This document shows, piece after piece, positions 1 through 7,691 of a stretch of 64,000 nt of DNA. Below the pieces are notes generated by a model. It saw only the letters and a program-made list of their open reading frames with translations, was not told the origin of the DNA and searched no databases. A program made the position numbers and the translations under genes. Position 1 is the first letter of the stretch, and each line of letters begins with the position of its first letter. The stretch lies in contig NZ_LT629791.1 of the NCBI RefSeq assembly GCF_900105925.1, positions 6,790,001-6,854,000 of the forward strand, given 5' to 3'. The DNA is from Jiangella alkaliphila. Lineage in GTDB: Bacteria; Actinomycetota; Actinomycetes; Jiangellales; Jiangellaceae.

Positions 1-115
1 CGGTCGCCGGGGCCGGGCCAGGGGCGGCCGTGGCCACCCCCGGGTTCGCGATCAGGCCGCCGGCGAGAGCACCGCCGAGCGTCAGAGCCGTCCTTCGGGT
101 CACGTGTGGCGCCAC
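1..115 (-). CDS. N-terminus of a Tat-exported protein, cut by the window edge
   Basis: Only the first 38 codons are inside the window. They start at a GTG six bases after a GAGGAG ribosome binding site. The peptide has a twin arginine followed by a hydrophobic stretch (TRRTALTLGGALAGGLI) and an Ala/Pro-rich region, which is a typical Tat signal peptide. The mature protein lies outside, so its function cannot be told. A TTTCG-type inverted repeat 28 bases upstream is the same as those before the oxidoreductase, lyase and transporter genes, so this exported protein probably belongs to the same catabolic regulon, perhaps as a secreted hydrolase. That role is inference. Confidence 0.6.
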   Translation of the reverse strand, partial: MAPHVTRRTALTLGGALAGGLIANPGVATAAPGPAPAT

Positions 116-142
116 GGCGTCTCCTCAGAAGTCGAATCGATC

Positions 143-158
143 TTTCCAAATATCGAAG
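143..158 (-). promoter_or_regulatory. Regulon operator copy 1 (TTTCC-N6-CGAAG)
   Basis: This inverted repeat has five-base arms and a six-base AT-rich spacer, just upstream of the exported-protein gene. It continues into GTTATCTTCTG, which is also seen upstream of the lyase gene at 7651-7676 in the same orientation relative to its gene. It is read as a binding site for the IclR regulator encoded next door, but no binding data support this. Confidence 0.55.
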
Positions 159-219
159 TTATCTTCTGAATAACCGAGACAATAGCGACGAACGACGGAC
201 CCGACAAGGGGTCGGCGGG

Positions 220-684
220 TCAGCGCACGCGGATCAGCGCCTCCACCTCGACGGGGCTGCCGGTGGGCAGTTCGGCGACGCCGATGGCCGCGCGCGCGTG
301 CTGCCCGGCCTCCGCGCCGAGCACGTGCTGGACGTAGGCGGTGGCGGCGTCGGCGACCAGGTGCTGCTCGATGAAGCCGGGCGCGCTGGCGACGTAGACG
401 GTCAGCTTGACGACCTCCGCCACCTGCTCCAAGCTGCCCAGTTCGGCGCGGACGGTCTCGAGCACGTTGGCGGCGCACTGCCAGGCGCACTGCCGTGCGG
501 TCTCGAGATCGACCTGGTCGCCGACCCGGCCGGACGCGATCAGCGCGCCGTCCGGCCCGTTGGCGGTCTTGCCGGACGTCACCAGCAGGTCACCGAGCCG
601 GCGGGTCGCCGCGATGGACGGGCGCTGCGGGCCGGCCGGCGGCGGGGTGGCGGGTGCGGACGCGTGGCGGTAGTCGCTGGTCAC
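220..684 (-). CDS. RidA/YjgF-family enamine/imine deaminase-like protein
   Basis: This 154-residue protein fits the RidA (YjgF/YER057c/UK114) fold. RidA proteins hydrolyse reactive enamine or imine intermediates, or act in degradation pathways of amines. The recognisable parts are the segment GDLLVTSGKTA near residues 45-55, the block around NVLETVRAELGSLEQVAEVV, and the C-terminal LPTGSPVEVEALIRV, where VEVEA is the usual end of the family. I chose the GTG at 684 because GAAGGAG lies nine bases ahead and the longer reading frame has no homologous look. It is divergent from the IclR gene and faces the same operator-rich region, so it probably clears an imine made in the neighbouring pathway (inference). 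Confidence 0.85.
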   Translation of the reverse strand: MTSDYRHASAPATPPPAGPQRPSIAATRRLGDLLVTSGKTANGPDGALIASGRVGDQVDLETARQCAWQCAANVLETVRAELGSLEQVAEVVKLTVYVASAPGFIEQHLVADAATAYVQHVLGAEAGQHARAAIGVAELPTGSPVEVEALIRVR

Positions 685-788
685 GTAGACGGCTCCTTCA
701 GACTGTCGAACTTGACTACGGCAAACAGAAGATAGAGTGACACGGGGCAGATCCCGTAGGCTCGGGGCCTCGGACGCAGGGAGCACGA

Positions 789-1601
789 ATGCCGGGCAAT
801 GACGTCAACGAGGGCACCGCGGGCCAGGACCGCGCACCGTCGCCGGCGGTCGCACGGGCGTTGACCGTGCTCGAGACGCTGGTCGAGTCCGACGAGGGCA
901 TGACCCTCACCGCCCTGGCCAAGCGCACGAACATCCCGCTGGCCACCTGCGCCTCCATCGTCTACACGCTCGAACAGCGCGGCTACGCGCAGCGCCGGGT
1001 GGTCGGACGCAGCCACTTCTGGCGCCCGACGCTGCGGCTGTACGGCCTGGCGACGCAACTGGTCCGCAAGGTCGACCTGTCGTCGGTGGCGCAGCGCGAG
1101 CTGCGCGAGCTGGCCGACGTCGTCGGCATGCCGGTGCACATCGGCGTCCTGACCGGCGCCTCGGTGGTCTACGTCGCCAAGGCGGCCACGCCCGGGTTCA
1201 TCCAGTTCGACACCTACCCGGGCAAGGTCGCGCCGTTCAACCTCACCGCGCTGGGCAAGGCGATCGCCGCCCACCTGCCCGAGCGCGACCTCGAGCCGCT
1301 GCTGACCCAGCTGACGCCCGGCCGCGGCCCGCGCGCCGCCGAGCCGACCCGCGAGGCGTTCCTCTCCGAGCTGGCCGGGGTCCGCAAGCGCGGCTATGCC
1401 GTCGAGGACGAGGAGGAGCAGGCCGAGATCGCCTGCGTCGCCGCGCCGTTCTTCGACGCCGGCGGGCTGGTCGGCGGCGCGGTCGGCGTCACCGGGTTCT
1501 CCCGCGACCTCGCCGGCCAGCGCCGCAAAGAGGCCATCGCCGGCGTCGTCGAGATCGGCCGGACGGTCTCGCGCAAGCTCGGCTTCGACGACCTGCGCTG
1601 A
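789..1601 (+). CDS. IclR-family transcriptional regulator
   Basis: The 270-residue protein has an N-terminal winged helix-turn-helix (about residues 17-80, with VARALTVLETLVES and LAKRTNIPLATCASIVYTLE) and a C-terminal IclR effector domain (about 85-265, containing GMPVHIGVLTGASVVYVAKA and FNLTALGKAIAAHLPE). IclR proteins are small-molecule-responsive regulators of carbon catabolism. The gene diverges from ridA and lies directly before the catabolic operon. The repeated TTTCG-N6-CGAAR sites in this 9 kb are its most likely targets. Whether it represses or activates cannot be told from the sequence. It starts at the ATG at 789, preceded by CAGGGAGC. Confidence 0.93.
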   Translation: MPGNDVNEGTAGQDRAPSPAVARALTVLETLVESDEGMTLTALAKRTNIPLATCASIVYTLEQRGYAQRRVVGRSHFWRPTLRLYGLATQLVRKVDLSSVAQRELRELADVVGMPVHIGVLTGASVVYVAKAATPGFIQFDTYPGKVAPFNLTALGKAIAAHLPERDLEPLLTQLTPGRGPRAAEPTREAFLSELAGVRKRGYAVEDEEEQAEIACVAAPFFDAGGLVGGAVGVTGFSRDLAGQRRKEAIAGVVEIGRTVSRKLGFDDLR

Positions 1602-1660
1602 CGTCGCGTCCTCTTGCCCGGGTGCGATGCGGTGCCCTATCTTCGTATTCGCGTTTATAG

Positions 1661-1676
1661 TTTCGATATAGCGAAA
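1661..1676 (+). promoter_or_regulatory. Regulon operator copy 2 (TTTCG-N6-CGAAA)
   Basis: This is the most perfect copy, TTTCGATATAGCGAAA, with five-base arms. It ends 17 bases before the oxidoreductase start, between the IclR gene and the catabolic operon. A related TATCTTCG element lies at 1638-1645. It is probably bound by the adjacent IclR protein. Confidence 0.6.
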
Positions 1677-1693
1677 CCTTGACGGGAGGGACG

Positions 1694-2689
1694 ATGGTCG
1701 CGGTCGCGCTGGTCGGCCTCGGTGACATCGGCCTCGGCGCGCACCTGCCTGCGCTGCTGCGCTCCCCCGACGTGCGCCTGGTCGCCGTCGCCGACCCGGT
1801 CGCCGCACACCGCGAGGCCGTGACGCCGCTGGTGGGCGACGGTGTCACCGTCGGCGCGAGCCTCGACGACGCGCTGGCCGCCGCCCCCGACGGCGTCGTG
1901 CTGGCCACACCGCCGTGGGCCACCCCCGAGCTGGCCATCGCCGCGCTGCGGGCCGGCCGGTTCGTCCTCGCCGAGAAGCCGGTCGCCACGTCGGTCGCGG
2001 CGGCCTCGGTCTACACCGGCCTCACCGCCGCCGAGCGGGCCCGGCTGCAGATCGGCCTCACCTACCGGCACGACCCCGCGATCGGCCGGCTCAAGACCTG
2101 GATCGACGACGGCGTGCTCGGCGGGCCGCTGCTGGTCCGGGCGCACATCTACGACGAGCGGCGCGACGCCGCCGACCCCGCGCACCTGGCCCGGATGCGG
2201 CGCACCCTCGAGCACGGCATGCCGGTGGTGCACGAGGGCGCGCACGTCTTCGACTGGCTCGCGCACCTGCTCGGTCCCGGCGGGCTGGTCGTCGACGACG
2301 CGTGGGCGCTGCGCACCGACACGGACCTGCCCGCGCCGAACCTCACCGGCGCCCGGCTGCACCATCCGGCGGGGCACCGGGTGCTGGCGGAGTTCGGCTG
2401 GCTCACCGACGCGCTGCCCCGCTGCGAGCTGACCTTCCTCGGCCCGCGCGGGCTGGCCACGCTGGACGGCGTGACGTTCGCGCTGCGGCTGGCCACGGCC
2501 GCCGGCGAGGAGACCGTCGAGTTCCCCGGCGAGCGGGTGCCGCGCGACTTCGACCTGCAGCTGGCCCGGTTCGCCGCGCTCGTCCGCGGCGAAGTGGCGG
2601 CGCCCGACCCCGACCTCGCGGCCGGACTGGCGGCGCTCGCCCTCGCCGAGCAGGTCGCGACCCTTGCCATGGACGGAGTCACCACATGA
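1694..2689 (+). CDS. Gfo/Idh/MocA-family NAD(P)-dependent oxidoreductase
   Basis: The 331-residue protein starts with a Rossmann nucleotide-binding motif (VALVGLGDIG, residues 4-13), has the EKP motif at 94-96 with the lysine usual for catalysis, and a GAHVFD segment (182-187) matching the conserved GxHxxD. Members oxidise or epimerise sugars, inositols or related cyclic alcohols with NAD(P). The ATG at 1694 is preferred over an upstream in-frame TTG because GGGAGGG precedes it. It is the first gene of a six-gene operon in which neighbours overlap by ATGA or GTGA. It would make the ketone or lactone that the later hydrolases act on (inference). Confidence 0.88.
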   Translation: MVAVALVGLGDIGLGAHLPALLRSPDVRLVAVADPVAAHREAVTPLVGDGVTVGASLDDALAAAPDGVVLATPPWATPELAIAALRAGRFVLAEKPVATSVAAASVYTGLTAAERARLQIGLTYRHDPAIGRLKTWIDDGVLGGPLLVRAHIYDERRDAADPAHLARMRRTLEHGMPVVHEGAHVFDWLAHLLGPGGLVVDDAWALRTDTDLPAPNLTGARLHHPAGHRVLAEFGWLTDALPRCELTFLGPRGLATLDGVTFALRLATAAGEETVEFPGERVPRDFDLQLARFAALVRGEVAAPDPDLAAGLAALALAEQVATLAMDGVTT

Positions 2690-3426
2690 CGTTGCTGCGC
2701 TGGGCCGACGCGTCGCGCGAGACGCTGAACGAGGTGCTGCCGGAGGCACTGGTCGTGCTGCCGATCGGCGCCACCGAGCAGCACGGCCGGCACCTCGCCA
2801 CCGGCACCGACGCGCTGCTGGCGGCGACCGCGGCCGAGCGGGCCGCGACGCTCGCCGCCGAGACCGCCGCCCGGCCCCAGGTCCTGGCGCCGGCGCTGCC
2901 GTTCGGCGCGTCCGACCACCACCTGCCGTTCGGCGGCACGCTGTCGCTGACGCCGGAGACGCTGCTCGCGGTGCTGCTGGACCTGCTCCGCTCCGTCGCC
3001 GAGGACGGCGGCGCTCGCGTGGTGCTGGTCAACGGGCACGGCGGCAACGTCGGCGTCTGCCACGCCGCCGCGGCCGCCGCCTCGACCCGGCACCGGCTGG
3101 CCGTCGCGCACGTCGACTACTGGCGCTTCGCCGCCGACGACCCCGCGGGCGGCGTGCCCGGTCACGCCGGCGAGTTCGAGACGTCGCTGGTCGCCGCCGT
3201 CCGCCCGGACGCCGCCGGCCCCGTCCCGCCGCGTGCGCGCCCGCTGCCCGAGCCGGCCACGGCAAAGCCGAAGGGCGTCACCGTCCACGACGCCGCGCTG
3301 TGGACGTCCATCGACGGCTACACCGACCACCCCGAGCGGGCCACCGCCGCCGACGGCGCCGCCCGGCTGGACACCGTCGTCGCCGGCCTGGCCGCCTGCT
3401 TCGCCGAGCTGACCGAGACCCTGTGA
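2686..3426 (+). CDS. Creatininase-family amidohydrolase
   Basis: The 246-residue protein has the creatininase-fold metal pattern: Glu31, His33 and Asp42 in PIGATEQHG and TGTDALL, NGHGGN at 116-121, and His160/Glu163 in PGHAGEFETS. The family contains creatininase, FAPy deformylase-type enzymes and the mycofactocin peptidase MftE, all binuclear-metal amide hydrolases. No mycofactocin genes are nearby. Its place inside a sugar-type catabolic operon suggests it opens a lactam, cyclic amide or lactone intermediate. Its ATG overlaps the oxidoreductase stop, so translation is coupled. The true substrate is unknown. Confidence 0.87.
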   Translation: MTLLRWADASRETLNEVLPEALVVLPIGATEQHGRHLATGTDALLAATAAERAATLAAETAARPQVLAPALPFGASDHHLPFGGTLSLTPETLLAVLLDLLRSVAEDGGARVVLVNGHGGNVGVCHAAAAAASTRHRLAVAHVDYWRFAADDPAGGVPGHAGEFETSLVAAVRPDAAGPVPPRARPLPEPATAKPKGVTVHDAALWTSIDGYTDHPERATAADGAARLDTVVAGLAACFAELTETL

Positions 3427-3433
3427 GGACCGT

Positions 3434-4192
3434 GTGATCGACTTCCACACCCACACGCCGCTGTGGCGCACCACCAGCTGGCTGGGCGGCGCGACGTTCG
3501 GCGCGGAGGAGTTCGTCGGGTTCATGGACGCCATCGGCATCGACCGCGCCGTCGTCCTCAGCCACGACGGCCTGTTCGACGCCCGGCCGGAGGCCAACGA
3601 CGACCTCGCGGCCTTCGTCCGCGCGTTCCCCGACCGGCTGGCCGGGTTCGGCACCGTCACGCCGCGCGACCGGAACGCCGTCGCCGAGACCGAGCGGATG
3701 TTCGGCGCCCTCGGGCTCAAGGGGATGAAGCTGCACCCGTGGCTGCAGGGGTTCAGCATGCACGAGCCCGCGCTGGACCCGATCTGCGAGGTCATCGCGG
3801 GGGCCGGCGGCATCCTGCTCAGCCACGACGGCACCCCGCCGTACTCGACGCCGTCGCAGATCGCCGCGCTGGCCCGGCGGCACCCGCGGCTGCCCGTCGT
3901 GCTCGGCCACGGCGGACTGCACGACCTGTGGCGCGAGGCGCTGGCGATGATCCAGGAGACGGAGAACCTCTACCTGTGCATCTGCGGCACCCCGCCGTAC
4001 GCCGCGCGGACGATCCTCGCCGAGGCGCCGCCGCACAAGGTGCTGTTCGGCACCGACGCCGGGCTGTCCGACCAGGCCAGCCAGGACTACGCGGTGGCGC
4101 GGGTACGCGAGATCGACGGCTGGGGCATCACGGACGCGCAGCGGCGGGCGATGCTGGTCGAGAACCCCGCGCGGCTGCTGGACGCGGCATGA
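3434..4192 (+). CDS. Amidohydrolase-2 family metal hydrolase (first of three)
   Basis: The 252-residue TIM-barrel protein shows a full set of likely metal or catalytic ligands: His5 and His7 (DFHTHT), His131 (LLSHDG), His159 (LGHGG) and Asp208 (GTDAG). The family (PF04909 type) includes lactonases and decarboxylases such as the 2-pyrone-4,6-dicarboxylate lactonase LigI. The start is a GTG preceded by GAGGAC, seven bases after the creatininase stop. It is most similar in layout to the third amidohydrolase of the same operon. It probably hydrolyses or decarboxylates a pathway intermediate. Which reaction is not decidable here. Confidence 0.85.
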   Translation: MIDFHTHTPLWRTTSWLGGATFGAEEFVGFMDAIGIDRAVVLSHDGLFDARPEANDDLAAFVRAFPDRLAGFGTVTPRDRNAVAETERMFGALGLKGMKLHPWLQGFSMHEPALDPICEVIAGAGGILLSHDGTPPYSTPSQIAALARRHPRLPVVLGHGGLHDLWREALAMIQETENLYLCICGTPPYAARTILAEAPPHKVLFGTDAGLSDQASQDYAVARVREIDGWGITDAQRRAMLVENPARLLDAA

Positions 4193-5295
4193 CGGCGGTC
4201 ACCGTCGCGGCCGTGCACACCGCCGCGGTCAGCCTGGCCGCCCATCCCGACCTGGTGGTCCGCGGCGCCCGCGGCGCGCACGACCGCTCCGACTTCCTGC
4301 TGGTCCGCGTCGTCACCAGCGACGACGTCGAAGGCTACGGCGAGGTCAGCGCGACGCCGCTGTGGAGCGGCGAGGACGGCGTCAGCGCGCGGCATTTCAT
4401 CGAGACGATCCTCGCGCCTGCGCTGGTCGGCCGGCCGCTGACGCCGGTCCGCGGGCTCGAGGCGCTGATGGACACCGTGCTCGCGCAGAACCCGTTCACC
4501 AAGGCCGGCGTCTCGATCGCGCTGTGGGACGCGTGGGCGCGCACACTCGGCGTCCCGCTGGCGGTCGCGCTGGGCGGGCCGTACCGCACCGAGGTGCCGA
4601 TCAAGCTGTCGCTGTCCGGCGACGGCGAGCAGCTGGAACGGGCACACGCGGCCGCCGTCGCCGCCGGGTTCGGCGCCTTCAAGGTGAAAGTCGGGCTCGG
4701 CGTCGACGGCGACGTCGAGCGGTTCGCGCACGCCCGGTCCCTCGTCGGCGACAAGGCGTTCCTCGGCATGGACGCCAACGGCGGCTGGTCGCGGTCCGAG
4801 GCGGCCCGGGCGATCAGGGCGCTGGCGCCCTACGAGCCGGCGTTCGCCGAGCAGCCGGTGCGGCCGGACGACCTCGCCGGCATGCGATCGCTGCGCGACC
4901 TCGGGCTGCCGGTGGTGGCCGACGAGTCCGTCTTCGGCACCACGGACCTCGCCCGCGTCATCGACGCCGGGGCCGCCGACGTCGTCAGCCTCTACGTCGG
5001 CAAGAGCGGCGGGCCGGGCCGGGCGGTCGCGATGGCCGGGCTGGCCGATGCGTCCGGGCTGGACGTGCTGATCGGGTCCAACGGCGAGCTGGGCCTGGGC
5101 GCGGCCGCCCAGCTGCACGTCGCGGCCGCGCTGCCGCGGCTGTCGGCGATCCCGTCGGACATCATCGGCGCGCACTACTACGCCGAGGACATCCTGGCCG
5201 AGCCGCTGGCCGGCGACGGGACGATCGTCCGCCTCAGGCCGGAGCCGGGCCTGGGCGTCACCCTCCGAGCCGACCTGCTGCGGGAGTTCCGATGA
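4189..5295 (+). CDS. Enolase-superfamily enzyme, muconate-lactonizing/mandelate-racemase type
   Basis: The 368-residue protein has the capping domain followed by a TIM barrel. Visible active-site residues are Lys165 and Lys167 (FKVKVG), metal ligands Asp195 (MDANGGW), Glu221 (FAEQP) and Asp245 or Glu246 (VADES), and Lys272 in YVGKSGG. A KxK pair with a second lysine opposite is the layout of the muconate-lactonizing subgroup (cycloisomerases, epimerases, OSBS) rather than of acid-sugar dehydratases that use His. It removes an alpha proton from a carboxylate substrate. It overlaps its neighbours by four bases on both sides. The exact reaction, epimerisation, cycloisomerisation or elimination, is open. 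Confidence 0.87.
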   Translation: MTAVTVAAVHTAAVSLAAHPDLVVRGARGAHDRSDFLLVRVVTSDDVEGYGEVSATPLWSGEDGVSARHFIETILAPALVGRPLTPVRGLEALMDTVLAQNPFTKAGVSIALWDAWARTLGVPLAVALGGPYRTEVPIKLSLSGDGEQLERAHAAAVAAGFGAFKVKVGLGVDGDVERFAHARSLVGDKAFLGMDANGGWSRSEAARAIRALAPYEPAFAEQPVRPDDLAGMRSLRDLGLPVVADESVFGTTDLARVIDAGAADVVSLYVGKSGGPGRAVAMAGLADASGLDVLIGSNGELGLGAAAQLHVAAALPRLSAIPSDIIGAHYYAEDILAEPLAGDGTIVRLRPEPGLGVTLRADLLREFR

Positions 5296-6173
5296 TCGTC
5301 GACGTCCACGCGCACACGCCCACGCACCGTGACGCCGTGCCGGACGACGAGCGGCGCGTCTACACCGGCTGGCGCACCGACCGCCCGGTCACCACGACGA
5401 ACTCGTGGGCCGACTACGACGAGGCGATGGCCGCCGCCGACGTCTCGATCGTCTTCAACATCGCCGTCGACGACCCCGAGGCCGCCACCGGGCTGCCGTA
5501 CCGCCCCGAGGACACCAACACGTCGACCGCCGCGTTCGTCGCGGCCGACCCGGCCCGGCGGATCGGCTTCATGTCGGTCGACCCGACCCGCGCCGACGCC
5601 GTCGAGCAGGCCGAGCACTGCCGCGACCTGGGCCTCGTCGGCGTCAAGCTGGGGCCGAACTACCAGGACTTCGACCCGCTGTCGCCGCGCGCCACCGCGT
5701 TCTACGGGTACTGCCAGCGCGAAGGGCTGCCGATCGTGTTCCACCAGGGCGCCTCGCCGATCCGGCACGCGCCGCTGCGCTACACGTACCCGCTGGTCAC
5801 CGACGAGATCGCGCTGGCCTTCCCGGAGCTGCGCATCGTCATGGCGCACATGGGCCACCCGTGGGGCAAGGAGACGGTGGTGACGATCCGCAAGCACCCG
5901 CACGTCTACGCCGACGTCTCGTCCATCTACCTGCGCCCCTGGGTCTGCTACGAGTCGCTGCTGGCCGCGGTCGAGTGGGGCGCGACGCACAAGCTGCTGC
6001 TCGGGTCGGACTTCCCGATCGCGAACACCGGCGAGGCGATGGCCGGGCTGCGCCGCGTCAACGCGATCACCGAGGGCACCGCGCTGCCGCGGATCCCCGA
6101 CGAGGTGGTCGAGCAGATCATCCACGCCGACGCGCTGGGCGCGCTGGGCCTGTCGCTGAAGGAGACACCGTGA
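5292..6173 (+). CDS. Amidohydrolase-2 family metal hydrolase (second of three)
   Basis: The 293-residue barrel protein has His6 and His8 (DVHAHT), His151 (IVFHQG), His186 (MAHMGHP) and Asp240 (LGSDFP), the full ligand set for a metal-dependent hydrolase or decarboxylase. It is clearly a different branch from the first and third amidohydrolases: it is longer, has an insertion around residues 15-45, and carries VKLGPNYQDF instead of MKLHPWLQGF. Its ATG overlaps the stop of the enolase-superfamily gene and its own stop overlaps the next GTG. A second hydrolytic or decarboxylating step of the same pathway is likely. Confidence 0.84.
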   Translation: MIVDVHAHTPTHRDAVPDDERRVYTGWRTDRPVTTTNSWADYDEAMAAADVSIVFNIAVDDPEAATGLPYRPEDTNTSTAAFVAADPARRIGFMSVDPTRADAVEQAEHCRDLGLVGVKLGPNYQDFDPLSPRATAFYGYCQREGLPIVFHQGASPIRHAPLRYTYPLVTDEIALAFPELRIVMAHMGHPWGKETVVTIRKHPHVYADVSSIYLRPWVCYESLLAAVEWGATHKLLLGSDFPIANTGEAMAGLRRVNAITEGTALPRIPDEVVEQIIHADALGALGLSLKETP

Positions 6174-6901
6174 TCATCGACGCGCACGTGCGGCTCGGCC
6201 CCGGCCGGTCCGCCGCGCTCGACGTCGCCGAGCTGACCGCGACGATGGACCGGCTCGGCATCGACCGCGCCCTCGTCGCGCCCGGCGAGTACGCGACCGC
6301 CTGGGACAACCGCGGCGGCAACGACCTCGTGACGGCCGCCGCCGCGGCGTCGGGCGGCCGGCTGATCGCCTACGCCGTCGCCAACCCCTGGGCCGGCGCC
6401 GAAGCCGTCGCCGAGCTGGCCCGGGCCCGCGACCGCGGCGCCGCTGCCCTCGCCGTCGACCCCGCGCTGCAGGGGTTCGACCTGCTCGACGGGCTGGTCG
6501 ACCCGCTGCTGGCGTTCGCCCGCGACGCCGGCTGGCTCGTCTACGTCCGGACGGGCACGCCGCCGCACGCCGTCCCGCTGCCGCTGGCGTCCCTGGCCCG
6601 GCGCTGGCCGTCGCTGACGTTCGTCATGGGCCGCAGCGGCGCGACCGACTTCTGGATCGACGCCGCGCCGGCGCTGCGGCACGCGCCGAACCTGTACGCC
6701 GACACCAGCTACGCGCCGTGGGACACCGTGCTGTCGGAGTTCGCCCGCGACCCCGAGATCGGCGCCGGCCGCCTGGTCTTCTCGACCGACGCTCCATACA
6801 CGGCGCCCACTGCCGAGCTGGCCCGGATCACCGACTGGCCCATCCCTGACGCCGATCGCGCCGCCGTCCTCGGCGGCACGCTGGCCGGACTGCTCGGTTA
6901 G
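6170..6901 (+). CDS. Amidohydrolase-like protein lacking metal-ligand histidines (third of three)
   Basis: The 243-residue protein aligns along its length with the first amidohydrolase of the operon. The DxHxH start is DAHVR (only His6 kept), the SHDG histidine is Arg127 in YVRTG, and the GHGG histidine is Arg155 in MGRSG. Only the late aspartate (Asp207, STDAP) is kept. The surrounding text is well preserved (TGTPPH, SLARRWPSLTFVMG, NLYADTSYAPWD), so this is not a decayed pseudogene. It may be a metal-free enzyme or a non-catalytic partner of one of the others. Its GTG overlaps the preceding stop, so it is made together with them. Confidence 0.82.
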   Translation: MIIDAHVRLGPGRSAALDVAELTATMDRLGIDRALVAPGEYATAWDNRGGNDLVTAAAAASGGRLIAYAVANPWAGAEAVAELARARDRGAAALAVDPALQGFDLLDGLVDPLLAFARDAGWLVYVRTGTPPHAVPLPLASLARRWPSLTFVMGRSGATDFWIDAAPALRHAPNLYADTSYAPWDTVLSEFARDPEIGAGRLVFSTDAPYTAPTAELARITDWPIPDADRAAVLGGTLAGLLG

Positions 6902-6944
6902 CGGCTCGGGTTGCCGAGTGGGCCAGGGGGTTGCCTAGTTGGGC

Positions 6945-7069
6945 GTCCCCCTGCTGCCCATTGTCTTAGCCGCGCACCCGCGCCTCAAGCGGACTGATGG
7001 CGCTTCGCGCGACGATGACCGCTTGACCCGCGCGCACGCGGCCTAAGAACTGGCAGCTACCAGGGGGAC
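6945..7069 (+). repeat. Structured intergenic repeat, copy A
   Basis: This is a long hairpin. The outer arm GTCCCCCTG at 6945-6953 pairs with CAGGGGGAC at 7061-7069, and the inner arms 6965-6992 and 7019-7046 both carry CTTAG, CCGCG and CTCAAGCGG-type segments. In this orientation it matches the reverse complement of copies B and C, including the GCTGCCCATT and TGGCAGCTA segments beside the outer arms. The loop is shorter than and unlike those of B and C. Confidence 0.7.
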
Positions 7070-7391
7070 GGGGAAGAACCGGGCACAGCCGCGCCCGATA
7101 TGCACCGTTCGCCGGACCCTGCGGCGTCGGCATCCTGGGTCTGAGGCGCGTCCTGGGCGTGAGTCGCGCCGAAACGGCGAAACGGGCCCGAAACCGCGAC
7201 TCACACCCAGGACGCGCTCCACACCCAGGATGGTGTCCGTCGGGATCCTGGTCTGCCGTCACGTCCTGGTCCCCAGTCACGCTACGAGCCCCGAATCCGC
7301 CGTTTTGCGTAACCGCAGACCACGACGTAACGCCAGACCAGGACCCGCAGCGTCGGCTTCACCCCACGCGGGCTGTGCCCGCTCTTCCCCC

Positions 7392-7530
7392 GTCCCCCTG
7401 ATAGCTGCCAGTACTTAGACCGCGAGGGTGCGGGTCAAGTCCAAGCCCCCAACCACAACCAAAGAAGCACCACAGCGGGCGCGGACTTGAGGCGCACCCT
7501 CGCGGCTAAGAAAATGGGCAGCAGGGGGAC
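7392..7530 (-). repeat. Structured intergenic repeat, copy B
   Basis: The outer arms are GTCCCCCTG at 7392-7400 and CAGGGGGAC at 7522-7530. The inner arms 7420-7442 and 7483-7505 pair at 21 of 23 positions, with a two-base G.G internal loop. The roughly 40-base loop, which contains CAACCACAACC, is also in copy C. Compared with copy C, four stem positions differ and all four are compensated on the other arm, which points to selection on the fold. Confidence 0.75.
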
Positions 7531-7660
7531 GGCCAACTGTCACACCCCCGCCCGACTAGGCAACACCCCCGCCGAACCGCCCGAGACGATCACGTTCACC
7601 ACCCCACCCCGCTGTCGACAAGTCGACACCCGTCATCTATCGTCTATATTCAGAAGATGA

Positions 7661-7676
7661 TTTCGAAATACCGAAG
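7661..7676 (+). promoter_or_regulatory. Regulon operator copy 3 (TTTCG-N6-CGAAG)
   Basis: The inverted repeat TTTCGAAATACCGAAG lies 16 bases before the lyase start. It is preceded by CAGAAGAT at 7651-7658 in the same arrangement as at the left-edge gene. A role as an IclR-regulator site is inferred from its recurrence. Confidence 0.6.
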
Positions 7677-7691
7677 TTAGCGGAGGGTGGC

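Larger units (their letters stand above)
6902..7691. other. 790 bp intergenic region filled by nested inverted repeats
   Basis: No convincing gene lies here. Nearly the whole stretch folds on itself: outer arms at 6926-6945 and 7549-7570, two opposed copies of a structured repeat (6945-7069 and 7392-7530) with extended arms at 7067-7090 and 7371-7391, then inner arms at 7246-7282/7307-7343 and 7146-7168/7195-7217. The reading frames seen inside have no start signals or family features. The last 50 bases hold the operator and promoter of the lyase gene. Confidence 0.8.

Noticed and set aside
125..786. Several overlapping open frames on both strands across the ridA gene
   Set aside because: They follow the high-GC codon shadow of ridA; none has a good ribosome site or family features.
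685..788. A fifth TTTCG-N6-CGAAR operator in the ridA/iclR intergenic region
   Set aside because: Only the CAGAAGATA element (726-734) is clear; the inverted repeat itself has too many mismatches to count.
2686..3426. Mycofactocin peptidase MftE as the identity of the creatininase-family gene
   Set aside because: The family fits, but no MftA, MftB, MftC or MftD gene is near and the operon is catabolic.
7159..7418. Open frames of 60-80 codons inside the palindromic region
   Set aside because: They run across inverted-repeat arms and have no recognised motif, so they are more likely shadows of the repeats.
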